Below the pieces are notes generated by a model. It worked only from the letters and a program-made list of their open reading frames with translations. It did not search any database and was not told the DNA's origin. This document shows, piece by piece, positions 1-7,600 of a stretch of DNA of 64,000 nucleotides. Position 1 is the first letter of the stretch, and each line of letters begins with the position of its first letter. The stretch is from Chloroflexota bacterium (GTDB lineage: Bacteria; Chloroflexota; Anaerolineae; B4-G1; SLSP01): the NCBI GenBank assembly GCA_029555965.1, contig JAKQHY010000136.1, positions 1-64,000 on the forward strand, read 5' to 3'. The translations under genes were made by a program, and so were the position numbers.

Positions 1-306
1 GCTGACAAGCTGGCCGGGCTGGATAGCGGTCGTCATTGGCCGGGAACAGTCCGGGGCGGGCTCGCCGTCCACCGTGTCAATCTGCCAGCGGACGCGCGGG
101 TAGGTCGCTTGAAATTCGGCGAACGACAGACACCGCTGTTCGCCGTCAATCCCCTCGTCGTAAATCTGCCAGTCGGCGACGGCGAGGTGGTGCGTGCAGC
201 GCAGGCCGGGGCGGGGGGAGTAGTGGGCTTCCACCACCGGCGTGCCCGCGTGGGCCGCCAGCCAGCGGAGCAACTCGGTCGTAGTCGCAGGGTTAGGCAG
301 GTTCAT
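1..306 (-). CDS. Hypothetical protein, partial (3' end outside window)
   Basis: An open frame of 102 codons starts at ATG 306 and runs off the left edge without a stop. It begins MNLPNPATTTELLRWLAAH. The start overlaps the stop of the upstream gene (293..1003) by 14 bp, so it looks translationally coupled to it. The visible part is a soluble alpha/beta-like sequence without a motif I recognise. Its function is unknown. Confidence 0.7.
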   Translation of the reverse strand, partial: MNLPNPATTTELLRWLAAHAGTPVVEAHYSPRPGLRCTHHLAVADWQIYDEGIDGEQRCLSFAEFQATYPRVRWQIDTVDGEPAPDCSRPMTTAIQPGQLVS

Positions 307-1003
307 TGCCGACCTCCGTCTGGTCAGCGCGGCCCCAGAACTGTACCTGGTGGCCGCACTTAACACACTTGGCCGTCACGCGGCCTTGCCAATAAGCCTG
401 GCTATGGTCGAAGTCGAAGTCCACCAGATCCCCGTCGTCCCACTTCTCGGTCATCTTGAACACCTGTTGGCCGGTGACATCCCAGGACTGAGTGCCACAT
501 TCGGGGCAGGTGTCAGGGTAGGAGGTAGGACGGTCGGGCGCGGGGTCAGGGAAGGGGACGGCGACCAGCGTGTAGGCCGGCGCGTCGGTATCGGGATCGC
601 TTTTGCGCCAGGCGACGCACTCGAACTGGCCGTACACCGGCTCGTAGCCGGTAGGGACGACGTGGTTGCCGGCGCGGACTGCGTAGCCTAGGTTGGTCAA
701 GCAGAGCGCTACCCGGGTTTCCCAGCCGCGTTCCCGCATAATGTCCATCAGCGCCGTGTCGCGGTCTGTCCAGGGCGAGTGCCCGTCGGGGGAGAGGGTG
801 ATGTCCACATTCTCGGCCAACCACACGAGCTGCCCCTGGGCGTTGACGCCTTGCAGGGACAGGGTGCAGCGGCGAATGGGACTGACGCCGCTCCCAATGC
901 GGCGCTGGCTGAGTTGCAGCCGGACGACATTGCCCGGCTCCACTTCCTGGCAGAAATCCGCCAGGGTCGTCACGTTGATGAGATACAAGGCTAAGTCAGA
1001 CAT
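293..1003 (-). CDS. Hypothetical protein with C-terminal zinc ribbon
   Basis: The product has 236 residues. I chose ATG 1003 because AGGAG lies just upstream; the open frame extends to 1075 but that extension is Arg/Pro-rich and has no ribosome site. The C-terminal third holds two Cys pairs, CPECG (about 166-170) and CVKCG (about 213-217), the spacing of a treble-clef or zinc-ribbon fold that could bind nucleic acid or protein. The N-terminal two thirds are unrecognised. It sits 7 bp downstream of the gene at 1011..1811 and overlaps the next one, so it is part of a leftward operon. Confidence 0.8.
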   Translation of the reverse strand: MSDLALYLINVTTLADFCQEVEPGNVVRLQLSQRRIGSGVSPIRRCTLSLQGVNAQGQLVWLAENVDITLSPDGHSPWTDRDTALMDIMRERGWETRVALCLTNLGYAVRAGNHVVPTGYEPVYGQFECVAWRKSDPDTDAPAYTLVAVPFPDPAPDRPTSYPDTCPECGTQSWDVTGQQVFKMTEKWDDGDLVDFDFDHSQAYWQGRVTAKCVKCGHQVQFWGRADQTEVGNEPA

Positions 1004-1010
1004 AGAACTC

Positions 1011-1811
1011 CTATTGAAGAAAGACTGAGGTAGGGGCTGTCGGCTCCGGCGCGGGGGCAGGGACACGCAGGGCATGGCCGTAGGCCAGATACCATTTGGC
1101 GAACTGCGGATCTTGCCACATCCGTTCCTGCCGTTGACCCCGCCGGCAGCCGCTTGGGCTATTCACGGCCTGGCGCAGGATTTCCAGCACCACGACCGGC
1201 AGCCGTACCGGCTCGTACTCGAACTTGCCGGTGGTGAAAATGGCCGCGACTTCCGGCGCGGCGAGCGAACTCCCCGTATCCAGCCGCCGCCAGATCCAGG
1301 TAGCGGCTTTCTGCTCGTGCAGCGTCGGCGTCGGATCATCCGGCAGCGGGGGGTAAGCGGTGGCGAACCGCGCATCCAGGTCGGCCAGGATTTGGGGGGC
1401 GAGAGCGGTCCCGGAGAAGGCGAAGTCGGGCAGGCTATACCACTGCGCGGGCAGGGGTACGGGGTATTCCCAGGTCAAGCCGAGGTAGGTGTTGTGGCGC
1501 TCCCGCGCGAACCCGGCGCCGTGCCGGGTGAAGAATACGCCATTGGCGTCGTAATACACCTCGCCACACCCGGCGGCTTGGAAGGCCAAGGCCAGGTTGC
1601 AGCAGATGCCCGCGCCGTGTTCGTTTGTCCACGCGGAGGCGGCCGCGTCATACTGCGCTTCCACAGCGTCCAGGGCCTCGCGCAGTTCGCCGAACACAGC
1701 GGCGTCCACCGGGCCGAGGTCGAGATCGCCGCGTCCGGTCAGGGTGATGAGCAGATGGGGCGCGCTGACCGCGCCGGTAGCATTTTGGGTAAATTCGGTA
1801 ATCTTAAACAT
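1011..1811 (-). CDS. Hypothetical protein, 266 aa
   Basis: The start is ATG 1811 with GGGAG upstream. No known family is recognised. The last 70 residues (from about EVAAIFTTGKF to KWYLAYGHALR) resemble the C-terminus of the product of 17568..18671 (VIIALLRQW, then QWYVGYGAALA), which suggests a shared C-terminal module in this gene array. A Cys pair (ICCN) and a further Cys are present but no clear metal site. It precedes the zinc-ribbon gene 293..1003 by 7 bp. Confidence 0.75.
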   Translation of the reverse strand: MFKITEFTQNATGAVSAPHLLITLTGRGDLDLGPVDAAVFGELREALDAVEAQYDAAASAWTNEHGAGICCNLALAFQAAGCGEVYYDANGVFFTRHGAGFARERHNTYLGLTWEYPVPLPAQWYSLPDFAFSGTALAPQILADLDARFATAYPPLPDDPTPTLHEQKAATWIWRRLDTGSSLAAPEVAAIFTTGKFEYEPVRLPVVVLEILRQAVNSPSGCRRGQRQERMWQDPQFAKWYLAYGHALRVPAPAPEPTAPTSVFLQ

Positions 1812-1903
1812 TGCTTTCTCCCGTTTAACTAGATTTTTGAATGGATTAGTAAAGATAAGTCAGCCGGCAGCGCGGGGTAACGCGCCGCCGGGGTGCGTCA
1901 AAG

Positions 1904-2500
1904 TTACTCAAAGGCTTGCGCCCACTCGTGCAGGGTGGCGGCATTGCGCCGGCCACGGCGCTCGACGATCTGCATAACGGTGATGTCGGGATCGTGCCAG
2001 TGGCCACTGCGCCGGGTGGCGACATACGCGCGCCCGCGGCGCGTGGCGGTCACGAGGCCGCGGTACGTGATGTCCCACAGCGTCACTTCCACCACGTCGC
2101 CGCGTTGGAAGGTAGGGGGAGCGGGTTCGGGTTGCGGTACAGCCAACGCCTGGTCAACCTGGCGATTCCAGGCTTGGCGGCGCTCCTGGTACAGAGCATA
2201 GTTCCGGGCGGCCGCTGCGGCCAGGCACTGCCAGTCATAAAGGGTGGCCTCGGCCAACCCGTGCCGGCGGTGGTCTGCGGCGGCGGCCAGCGCGGTTTCG
2301 GCGTTAGCCACCACGCGCCCGGTTTCGATGACGCGCGCCGTGACTTGTGCGCCCAGGGCATCCCACGCGCCACGTTCGGTCTCAAAGTACGAGACATTGA
2401 GACGAGTACGGCGGATGTCGGTGGGGCGTGCTACGGCTACCACCGCGACGTGTTCTTCGTCCACCCACCAGATGAGGGTGGGGGTGAGGTTGTCAGACAT
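1904..2500 (-). CDS. Hypothetical protein with repeated C-terminal domain (copy 1)
   Basis: The product has 198 residues. ATG 2500 follows AGGAG; the ten-residue upstream extension in the same frame has no ribosome site. The C-terminal 75 residues read as FQRGDVVEVTLWD, YRGLVTATRRGRAYV, RRSGHW and ERRGRRNAATLHEWA. They match the C-terminus of the neighbouring gene 2527..3117 nearly residue for residue, so a domain was duplicated in tandem. The RGDVVxV start and beta-rich look suggest a small SH3-like barrel, which is an inference. The N-terminal part differs between the two copies. Confidence 0.8.
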   Translation of the reverse strand: MSDNLTPTLIWWVDEEHVAVVAVARPTDIRRTRLNVSYFETERGAWDALGAQVTARVIETGRVVANAETALAAAADHRRHGLAEATLYDWQCLAAAAARNYALYQERRQAWNRQVDQALAVPQPEPAPPTFQRGDVVEVTLWDITYRGLVTATRRGRAYVATRRSGHWHDPDITVMQIVERRGRRNAATLHEWAQAFE

Positions 2501-2526
2501 AGTAAACTCCTGTAAGTGTTTTGAGG

Positions 2527-3117
2527 TCATTCAAATTCCCGCGCCCACTCGTGCAGCGTGGCGGCATTGCGCCGACCACGGCGCTCGACGAGGGTGATTT
2601 GGGCATTGGCCGGGGTATAGCTGTGGCCGGAATTGCGGGTGATGACGTGGACTTCTCCGCGGCGGACAGAGCGCACGATGCCACGATAGGTGAAGCCGGA
2701 GGAGAACGTCACGTCTACCACGTCACCGCGTTGGAAAGTTTGAGGAGTGGCGGCGGGTTTAGGTTCTGGCGCGGGGCATTCCCCGGCTGTCACAGCATTT
2801 CCGGTGTCCATCCCGTGGTTGAGGAGCAAGTCCGTCAGTTCCTCCAGCGCCGTTATTTGGCGCTCGGCTTCGGCATACCACTCATCCAGCGGCACGAGTT
2901 GGCCGTCGTCGAGGACGTACAGACCTTCCGGCACGGCGTCGCGGGCCGGGTCATAGAGATACCCGTGCTCCACCCGGTAGGTGGAGCGCAGGGCGTAGCG
3001 CGGCGGCGTGACGCCGGCGCGGCTGGCTGTACCAATGACCAGGCGGCCATCGGCGCTAAGTAATTCGATTTCCACCGGGCGCGGGTCCCGTGGATCAAGG
3101 CAGAGGTGGCAGTTCAT
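2527..3117 (-). CDS. Hypothetical protein with repeated C-terminal domain (copy 2)
   Basis: The product has 196 residues, starting MNCHLCLDPRDP after an AGGAG site. Its C-terminal 72 residues (FQRGDVVDVTF, YRGIVRSVRRGEVHV, RNSGH, ERRGRRNAATLHEWA) are a close paralogue of those in 1904..2500, while the N-terminal 120 residues are different. An N-terminal CxxC is present but there is no second pair nearby. Function is unknown. It lies just downstream of the PrimPol gene with 9 bp between them. Confidence 0.8.
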   Translation of the reverse strand: MNCHLCLDPRDPRPVEIELLSADGRLVIGTASRAGVTPPRYALRSTYRVEHGYLYDPARDAVPEGLYVLDDGQLVPLDEWYAEAERQITALEELTDLLLNHGMDTGNAVTAGECPAPEPKPAATPQTFQRGDVVDVTFSSGFTYRGIVRSVRRGEVHVITRNSGHSYTPANAQITLVERRGRRNAATLHEWAREFE

Positions 3118-3126
3118 CGAACTCCT

Positions 3127-4026
3127 TTAAGCAGTGAAGCCCTCCGCGCGCAGGGCGCGGGCGGCTGCGGCGTAATCGCCGCCGTAGTTGAGCAGGGCAT
3201 AGACCGCGAAGCGGCTGTATGCCTGCTCCGGCTCAAACGGGGGCGCGTTCGAGGTGAACACGTAAAACAGGTTGCACCCCCGGTAATTGAACGTCGCGCC
3301 GTGCCCGAAATGCTTGCCGGGGCGGCGCCAGTAGGATTCTGCGGCGACTTCCTTCACAAGTTTCCACCCGTGGTGTAACAACACCGCGTAGACATCGCCG
3401 CGCTGGTTATACACGTCGCCCGGGCGGTCGCCGGCCGTCGGAGTGGCGGGCCGGGGCGCGCGGGCCGTGACGGCCGGGCGGCGGTCATAGCTCTGCGCCA
3501 GGTGCAGCAGCGTCTCGCGCTGCTCCGGCGTCACGGTCGGCACGGCGGTCAGATCGCCGGATAGCATGGTGTAGCCAGCGCTGGGCGGGGCCAGCACGTA
3601 GCCGCCCTCACTCTTGGTCTCGATGAGGGTGTACTTGCCGATGGGTTTGGCCGGGTCGCAGGCCAGTTTCAGGTTGCCCTGGCGGGTGGGGCAGCGGAGA
3701 TAGACGTGGTAGCCGCCACTCTGCGTCCGTACCACCGGCAAGGCCAGGTCGGGATACGCGGCTTGCACCTGGGCTTGCCACTGGGGAAACAACTCCGGCA
3801 AGTCAAAGTCAATGACCTCGAGTTGCCCGCTGACCGCGCCGCCGATGATCGCCACGGCGTCGGCGCGCTCCCAGGGCATAAACCACTGCGCGACTTCGAG
3901 AAAGGTCGGCCGGGTAGTCTGGTACTGCTTCCAGCCCGGCAGAGCTGGTTTTTTCTCCGCGCGATAACAGGGGATAACGGAGAGGTCGGCCGCGCGGTAG
4001 GCTTGGGCGGTAGCGAGGAGGGACAT
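3127..4026 (-). CDS. PrimPol-type bifunctional DNA primase/polymerase
   Basis: The 299-residue protein matches the archaeo-eukaryotic primase superfamily (bifunctional DNA primase/polymerase N-terminal domain). Visible motifs are the catalytic acidic pair in VIDFDLPE (about 71-78), SGGYHVYLR (about 103-111, the nucleotide-binding SGGxH motif) and ETKSEGGYVLAPPS (about 136-149). Such enzymes make primers for plasmid, phage and integrated-element replication. Here the domain stands almost alone, with about 100 further C-terminal residues and no helicase fused. I chose ATG 4026, with AAAGGAG upstream; a GTG lies one codon earlier. Its presence suggests that the element replicates itself. Confidence 0.85.
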   Translation of the reverse strand: MSLLATAQAYRAADLSVIPCYRAEKKPALPGWKQYQTTRPTFLEVAQWFMPWERADAVAIIGGAVSGQLEVIDFDLPELFPQWQAQVQAAYPDLALPVVRTQSGGYHVYLRCPTRQGNLKLACDPAKPIGKYTLIETKSEGGYVLAPPSAGYTMLSGDLTAVPTVTPEQRETLLHLAQSYDRRPAVTARAPRPATPTAGDRPGDVYNQRGDVYAVLLHHGWKLVKEVAAESYWRRPGKHFGHGATFNYRGCNLFYVFTSNAPPFEPEQAYSRFAVYALLNYGGDYAAAARALRAEGFTA

Positions 4027-4060
4027 CACACAACTCCTTTCATTGGGATAACCGCGGCGG

Positions 4061-4079
4061 TGGCCTGGGAATCAGGCCA
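4061..4079. terminator. Short hairpin between genes
   Basis: TGGCCTG, a 5-base loop and CAGGCCA form a perfect 7-bp stem between the genes 4104..4838 and 3127..4026. No T-run follows on either strand, so it may pause transcription or protect an RNA end more than terminate. Confidence 0.35.
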
Positions 4080-4103
4080 CTTAGCGGGGGGTGGGCGCAA
4101 GGG

Positions 4104-4838
4104 TCAGTCTGCGTGCGCCCGGTAGATTTCAAAGACGACAGCCACCTGGTTCGCGGCGTGGCCGGTCGTCTGGTAAATCGCCTGCTTGATCTCCCGCTCT
4201 TTGACGACGTTCCCGCGCCACCCGTCCTTGCGCACCGCGTTAATCGCGGCCTCGAGACGCAGCACGGTCGCGGCATCGCGCAGAAGATCGTACAGGGCGC
4301 GCTGCACCGGCGTGGTCAGGGATTCCGGGTATTCAGGGGCCGGAGCCGGGAAGATCGCGGGAGAGCCGACCAGGTAATCCAGCAGCGCCGAAACGAAGCG
4401 TTCGGCGCACGCGAGGCCATTGGTAGACGTGAGATAATCCCACAGTCCCCATTCGGCGCGCTTCTCCCAGGTCATTACCATGCCTTTCGGGATAGACTGC
4501 CAGAGCTGTATCCCGGCTTCCGGCACGTTGAAGATCAGGGAGAACGTGCCGTGCTGGTAAACATAGTCTATCTGCCCGTCGGCGTCGTTATCCCGCAGCA
4601 TCACCGCGCTGATCCCCGGTGTGCCGGCCAGCAAGTTAAACACGGCTTCGACAAAGGCCGGGACGGCGGCGGCGCAGGGATGTTCCCGGGCTTCGGCAAT
4701 GGCTGTTTGCAGATTCGCCAACAGCCGTTGGGCTTCGTCCAGGGTCAGTGCTGCAACCGGCCGCTCGGCGACGTGCAGTTGGACTTCCTGGTAGGTGTGG
4801 GTGACGGTGAGGTAAGGTTGGGGCGTAGTGAGGGACAT
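4104..4838 (-). CDS. Hypothetical protein, 244 aa
   Basis: ATG 4838 is preceded by AGGTGAA; a longer in-frame start at 4925 lies inside the upstream gene and has no clear ribosome site. The protein is soluble and mostly alpha-helical, without a recognised family. It contains a DNDADGQIDYVY segment and ends EREIKQAIYQTTG. It overlaps the 3' end of nothing but starts 6 bp before the stop of 4844..5287, so the two are likely co-translated. Confidence 0.75.
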   Translation of the reverse strand: MSLTTPQPYLTVTHTYQEVQLHVAERPVAALTLDEAQRLLANLQTAIAEAREHPCAAAVPAFVEAVFNLLAGTPGISAVMLRDNDADGQIDYVYQHGTFSLIFNVPEAGIQLWQSIPKGMVMTWEKRAEWGLWDYLTSTNGLACAERFVSALLDYLVGSPAIFPAPAPEYPESLTTPVQRALYDLLRDAATVLRLEAAINAVRKDGWRGNVVKEREIKQAIYQTTGHAANQVAVVFEIYRAHAD

Positions 4839-4843
4839 AAGGT

Positions 4844-5287
4844 TCACCTCTGCGGCTGCGCGCTGCGGCTTAATTCGGCGGGTTGCCGCCGAGTCTGGTA
4901 CGCGGAAAGCACGGTAATGCTCCACTCGATGCGCTCCAACTTGCGGCGCACATCCAGGTCAAGCGTCGGGAGAGTGCGGGCCAACTGCACCACCGCCTGC
5001 GTTTCCGGCCACAGCGTCGGCTGGCGACCGGTGCCGGTTAGGGTTGTTTGCAGCCGGGTGATCAGGTCAACGCAAATACCGACGGCGACGCGCGCTTCAG
5101 CGGCGGTATCCTCAGATTCCGGCGCCGCCAAAAAAAGCCGGGCCGGGATCAGCAAATCCCAATCCCAGTCCAGCAAGACTCTTTCAATCGCGGCCACCAG
5201 GGCCGTAACGATGGAGTTAACCGCGGTGGCGTTCATCCCGTCACCGCCGTCTGCCGCGCCGTTAGCGCGGCTATTAATGTCGCTCAT
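4844..5287 (-). CDS. Hypothetical protein, 147 aa
   Basis: The start is ATG 5287 with AAGGAG 9 bases upstream. It is a helical soluble protein with no recognised domain. It is the first gene after the structured leader at 5328..5440 and so probably the head of the leftward operon running to the window edge. Confidence 0.75.
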   Translation of the reverse strand: MSDINSRANGAADGGDGMNATAVNSIVTALVAAIERVLLDWDWDLLIPARLFLAAPESEDTAAEARVAVGICVDLITRLQTTLTGTGRQPTLWPETQAVVQLARTLPTLDLDVRRKLERIEWSITVLSAYQTRRQPAELSRSAQPQR

Positions 5288-5327
5288 AGTGTTTTTCTCC
5301 TTTGGTTAAACTAGATAGGATAATGGC

Positions 5328-5440
5328 CGCCGTAGTAATTACCCTTGCCCCGGCGCGGCGGGACGGTGACGGGCAGGGTAGGGGAGCCGGAGCTCCGGCC
5401 AGGGACTTACCCGCGTAAGTCCCTGGCCGCAACCCCGGCT
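5328..5440 (-). promoter_or_regulatory. Structured leader RNA, copy A
   Basis: Read on the minus strand this is one of six related elements. In order it has GCCG-GGUU-GCGGC; a stem AGGGACUUAC / GUAAGUCCCU; GGAGC with a UCCG tetraloop and GCUCC; a long stem ACCCUGCCC / GGGGCAAGGGU enclosing GUCACCGUCC; then AAUUACUACGGCG. It ends about 40 bases before the start of 4844..5287. Copies at 9903, 20722 and 23028 keep the same order with compensating base changes in the stems. It could be a regulatory or stabilising 5' leader. Confidence 0.65.
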
Positions 5441-5447
5441 AAGTTGC

Positions 5448-5508
5448 GTGTTAAAGCCAACGATCACTGATCGTTGGCTTTAACACGGCAAAACGTGGGC
5501 CGTAGCCC
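5448..5508 (-). terminator. Long hairpin with adjacent UNCG hairpin (A')
   Basis: A near-perfect inverted repeat of 18-19 bp (5448..5486, arms beginning GTGTTAAAGCC) lies next to GGGC-CGTA-GCCC (5497..5508). On the minus strand the small hairpin reads GGGC-UACG-GCCC, a C(UNCG)G tetraloop. This composite marks an operon boundary and recurs at 10203, 14838, 20851, 23181 and 26029. Confidence 0.55.
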
Positions 5509-5533
5509 GGGCGCGCTCCGGGCACGCTGTGTT

Positions 5534-5668
5534 TTAGTCTTCGCTGTCGTCGCCGACGATCAAGTTGCGGGCGACTTCGCTGCCGGCCCAGATTTGGCCG
5601 CCGAAGATCACACATCCGATAACCGCGGTGATACCACCCGCGATCAATAAGATTGTTTCGATGTCCAT
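5534..5668 (-). CDS. Small membrane protein, 44 aa
   Basis: The frame starts at ATG 5668 after AAGGAG and encodes MDIETILLIAGGITAVIGCV and so on, ending NLIVGDDSED. It has one hydrophobic segment (about residues 5-25) and an acidic tail, so it is a likely single-pass membrane peptide. It is short but has a good ribosome site and starts shortly after the end of 5710..6075. Function is unknown. Confidence 0.65.
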   Translation of the reverse strand: MDIETILLIAGGITAVIGCVIFGGQIWAGSEVARNLIVGDDSED

Positions 5669-5709
5669 AGGTATTACTCCTTGTATGCACGTCAGCGCCG
5701 TTGGCGGCG

Positions 5710-6075
5710 CTAACGTGGCTTATTAAAAGCGCCGTCGGCGAGTTGCAGCACGGCGTCCAGGCTACCCAACCCCAACGAGGTCAGCAGGTTTATTACCAGC
5801 ACGTCCGCCGGCAACTCCTGATACTGCGCCAGGGTCAGGGACAGCTTCTCCGTTCCGTCCGCCTGGATCAGGCGGATCTGGTCATTGGCCGAGTCAAACA
5901 CGAGTTGGTGGGGCCGGGCCTCATCAGCGAGGTTGACGGTGAAGCTGATGCTATTTTCTTCGTGGCGAATGTCGCTGATAGCTGACAAAGCTGCCAGGCG
6001 GAGGGCAATTTGATTACGATATTCTTCGAGCATAGAGGAATCCTCTCCGGTGTAGACGTTGATGTATTTGACCAT
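5710..6075 (-). CDS. Hypothetical protein, up to 121 aa
   Basis: Two starts are possible. ATG 6075 begins 1 base after the stop of 6077..6529 (coupled translation), and ATG 6033 (MLEEYRNQIALRL) has a GGAG/AGAGGA site upstream. The product is a small acidic alpha/beta protein without recognised family. Confidence 0.7.
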   Translation of the reverse strand: MVKYINVYTGEDSSMLEEYRNQIALRLAALSAISDIRHEENSISFTVNLADEARPHQLVFDSANDQIRLIQADGTEKLSLTLAQYQELPADVLVINLLTSLGLGSLDAVLQLADGAFNKPR

Positions 6076-6076
6076 C

Positions 6077-6529
6077 TCACACCACCAGCATCCGGCTGAA
6101 CCAGATCAGGAAATCGCCGGTGTCGGCGGCGTTGGTCGTGATGTACCACTGCGCGCGTTCCACGCGGTACAGGGTACGGGTGACCATATTGGGGCTGTCC
6201 GGCACGGTGTACAGGACACACCGATTCTCTGGCGTATCCCAGGCCAACTCAAAGCGTTGGTCCTGGTAACGAAAGTCAATGCAGTCGGAGTCATTGCCGA
6301 GGATGTCAGCGTTATACGCCGCCAACCAGGTCAGCACAGCGTCCTTCAGCACGGGCAAGGCTTCGGTCGCGGCCGCGTAGCGCGCCGTTGCAACTTGGGC
6401 CAGGTCGTGCTGCAAGGTGGTGAGTAAGGTTTGAGCCGCCGGCACGGTAAGGCGCAGGCAATGCGTGATACCATCGGCGTCTCCGATTTCTACCCGGATT
6501 TCGCCGGGTGCGGGTATAGGTTGATACAT
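6077..6529 (-). CDS. Hypothetical protein, 150 aa
   Basis: ATG 6529 follows AGGAG. The sequence is soluble, with an N-terminal beta-rich part and a helical middle. No family is recognised. It is followed within 1 bp by 5710..6075. Confidence 0.75.
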   Translation of the reverse strand: MYQPIPAPGEIRVEIGDADGITHCLRLTVPAAQTLLTTLQHDLAQVATARYAAATEALPVLKDAVLTWLAAYNADILGNDSDCIDFRYQDQRFELAWDTPENRCVLYTVPDSPNMVTRTLYRVERAQWYITTNAADTGDFLIWFSRMLVV

Positions 6530-6544
6530 TGGGGTCTCCTAGAT

Positions 6545-6587
6545 AGGCTCCCGGCAAATTTGACAAATTGTCAAATTTGCCGGGAGC
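6545..6587. terminator. Perfect long palindrome
   Basis: GGCTCCCGGCAAATTTGACAA and its reverse complement surround a 2-base centre, a stem of about 20 bp. A closely similar palindrome lies at 6852..6884, so the two flank the small zinc-ribbon gene 6595..6830. A bidirectional terminator or protein-binding site is possible. Confidence 0.5.
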
Positions 6588-6594
6588 CGGTGAA

Positions 6595-6830
6595 TTAACG
6601 CGCCGGTTCGGCCGGCGGCTTATCCGGCGCGTTTGACTGAGAGGTTAAGCGGCGCAGACAGCGCTGGCAAGTCACTACGGACTGTGCCGCAATGTCCGTT
6701 TCCCAGAACGGTGTCACCGGGCAACCACACAGGGTTTTTCCACCCGGCACACTTTGATGTACCGGGCCGATTAGATACCCCCGTGCCAGGGGCGCACGCG
6801 CCAGGCTACAAAAACAAGGGTGTCTTGCAT
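6595..6830 (-). pseudogene. Small zinc-binding protein, start in a different frame
   Basis: The frame ending at 6595 encodes GPVHQSVPGGKTLCGCPVT, then VVTCQRCLRRL. This is the HxxxxxxxTLCG...VTCxxC pattern of small zinc-binding proteins common in actinophages and plasmids. That frame has no ATG, GTG or TTG start. A good start (AGGAG then ATG 6832, MQDTLVFVAWRVRPWHGG) exists in another frame and stops after 19 codons. A frameshift, a sequencing error or a programmed shift near 6775 would join them. Confidence 0.5.
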
Positions 6831-6851
6831 TGGGGCGACTCCTGAGAGGAT

Positions 6852-6884
6852 GGCCGGCAAATATGACAATTTGTCAAATTTGCC
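6852..6884. terminator. Palindrome, second copy
   Basis: CCGGCAAATATGACAA and TTGTCAAATTTGCCGG form an almost perfect inverted repeat, a sister of the palindrome at 6545..6587. It lies between the genes 6899..7105 and 6595..6830. Confidence 0.45.
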
Positions 6885-6898
6885 GGGGTGGAAGCCAG

Positions 6899-7105
6899 TC
6901 AGTTGGCGGATTTCCGCCGTTCCGTCACGGTATGCAAGCGGGTGATCAGGTCGCGGAGGCGATCTTCGTGGATCACGGTTTCTCCATCGCTGTCGGCATA
7001 GCCCGGCTTCAGGTAAAGCCAGTAGCCGTCGTCGGTGTCCCGCTCGTCGTCAAAGTGCTGGATGACGGCGCGCCAGCGGCGCAGGCTGGCCGGCAAGGCG
7101 GTCAT
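6899..7105 (-). CDS. Hypothetical protein, 68 aa
   Basis: MTALPASLRRWRAVIQHFDD and so on is a small charged protein containing YWLYLKPGYADSDGETV. The start at 7105 overlaps nothing and lies 4 bp after the stop of the upstream frame (7109). No family is recognised. Confidence 0.65.
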   Translation of the reverse strand: MTALPASLRRWRAVIQHFDDERDTDDGYWLYLKPGYADSDGETVIHEDRLRDLITRLHTVTERRKSAN

Positions 7106-7108
7106 TGG

Positions 7109-7378
7109 TCAGCTTCCAGCGCATACATACAGCGTGTATTCAGCGGGAAACTCGTACCACGCGCCGCCCGGGTCGTAGTCCAGGTCATAGCCCGCGTGCT
7201 GTGTCGGCGGTTCGACGTGATACGTCAGGCCGGGGAATACCGCCAGGTATTCAGCGGCACAGCTCCGGGTTTCTTCCGCCAAATTCCATAACCAGGGGGG
7301 ATACTGGAGGCTCAGGGTGTCATCCAGATAAGCGAAGGGGAGCTCCGCCAGTACACCACGGGTAGCGGCGAGCCAGAT
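7109..7378 (-). CDS. Open frame without a canonical start, continuing 7379..7600
   Basis: This 89-codon frame has protein-like content (LAELPFAYLDDTLSLQYPPW, then EPPTQHAGYDLDYDPGGAW) and ends with TGA at 7109. It follows in the same frame directly after the TGA that ends 7379..7600, and I find no ATG, GTG or TTG at its beginning. Options are a CTG or ATC start by coupling, TGA read-through, or a nonsense mutation in what was a 163-residue gene. Confidence 0.5.
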   Translation of the reverse strand: MWLAATRGVLAELPFAYLDDTLSLQYPPWLWNLAEETRSCAAEYLAVFPGLTYHVEPPTQHAGYDLDYDPGGAWYEFPAEYTLYVCAGS

Positions 7379-7600
7379 TCACCCACGGCTGACGTGCAGC
7401 GCCAGGCCATCGGGCGGGATCGCGGCGGCGTCAATATCCGCGATGACGGGTAACTCGGTCAGGCGATCCACCCGCACGGTTTGGTTTTGCCGGCGGCCAT
7501 CGCGATTCCACATGCGGATCGTGCCGTATTGCTGGCCCTGGCGTTGGTACGTCAGGGCCAGGAGCGTCACCGGGCGGTTGCGGTACAGGTGCGTCGCCAT
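7379..7600 (-). CDS. Hypothetical protein, 73 aa
   Basis: ATG 7600 overlaps the stop of the upstream TGT-like gene in a TGATG, the mark of coupled translation. The product (MATHLYRNRPVTLLALTYQR) looks like a small beta-rich domain with many basic residues. The frame reopens after its TGA (see 7109..7378). Confidence 0.65.
   Translation of the reverse strand: MATHLYRNRPVTLLALTYQRQGQQYGTIRMWNRDGRRQNQTVRVDRLTELPVIADIDAAAIPPDGLALHVSRG

Noticed and set aside
4113-5309. 398-codon plus-strand open frame
   Set aside because: Antisense to two minus genes with good starts; composition is that of a GC-rich shadow.
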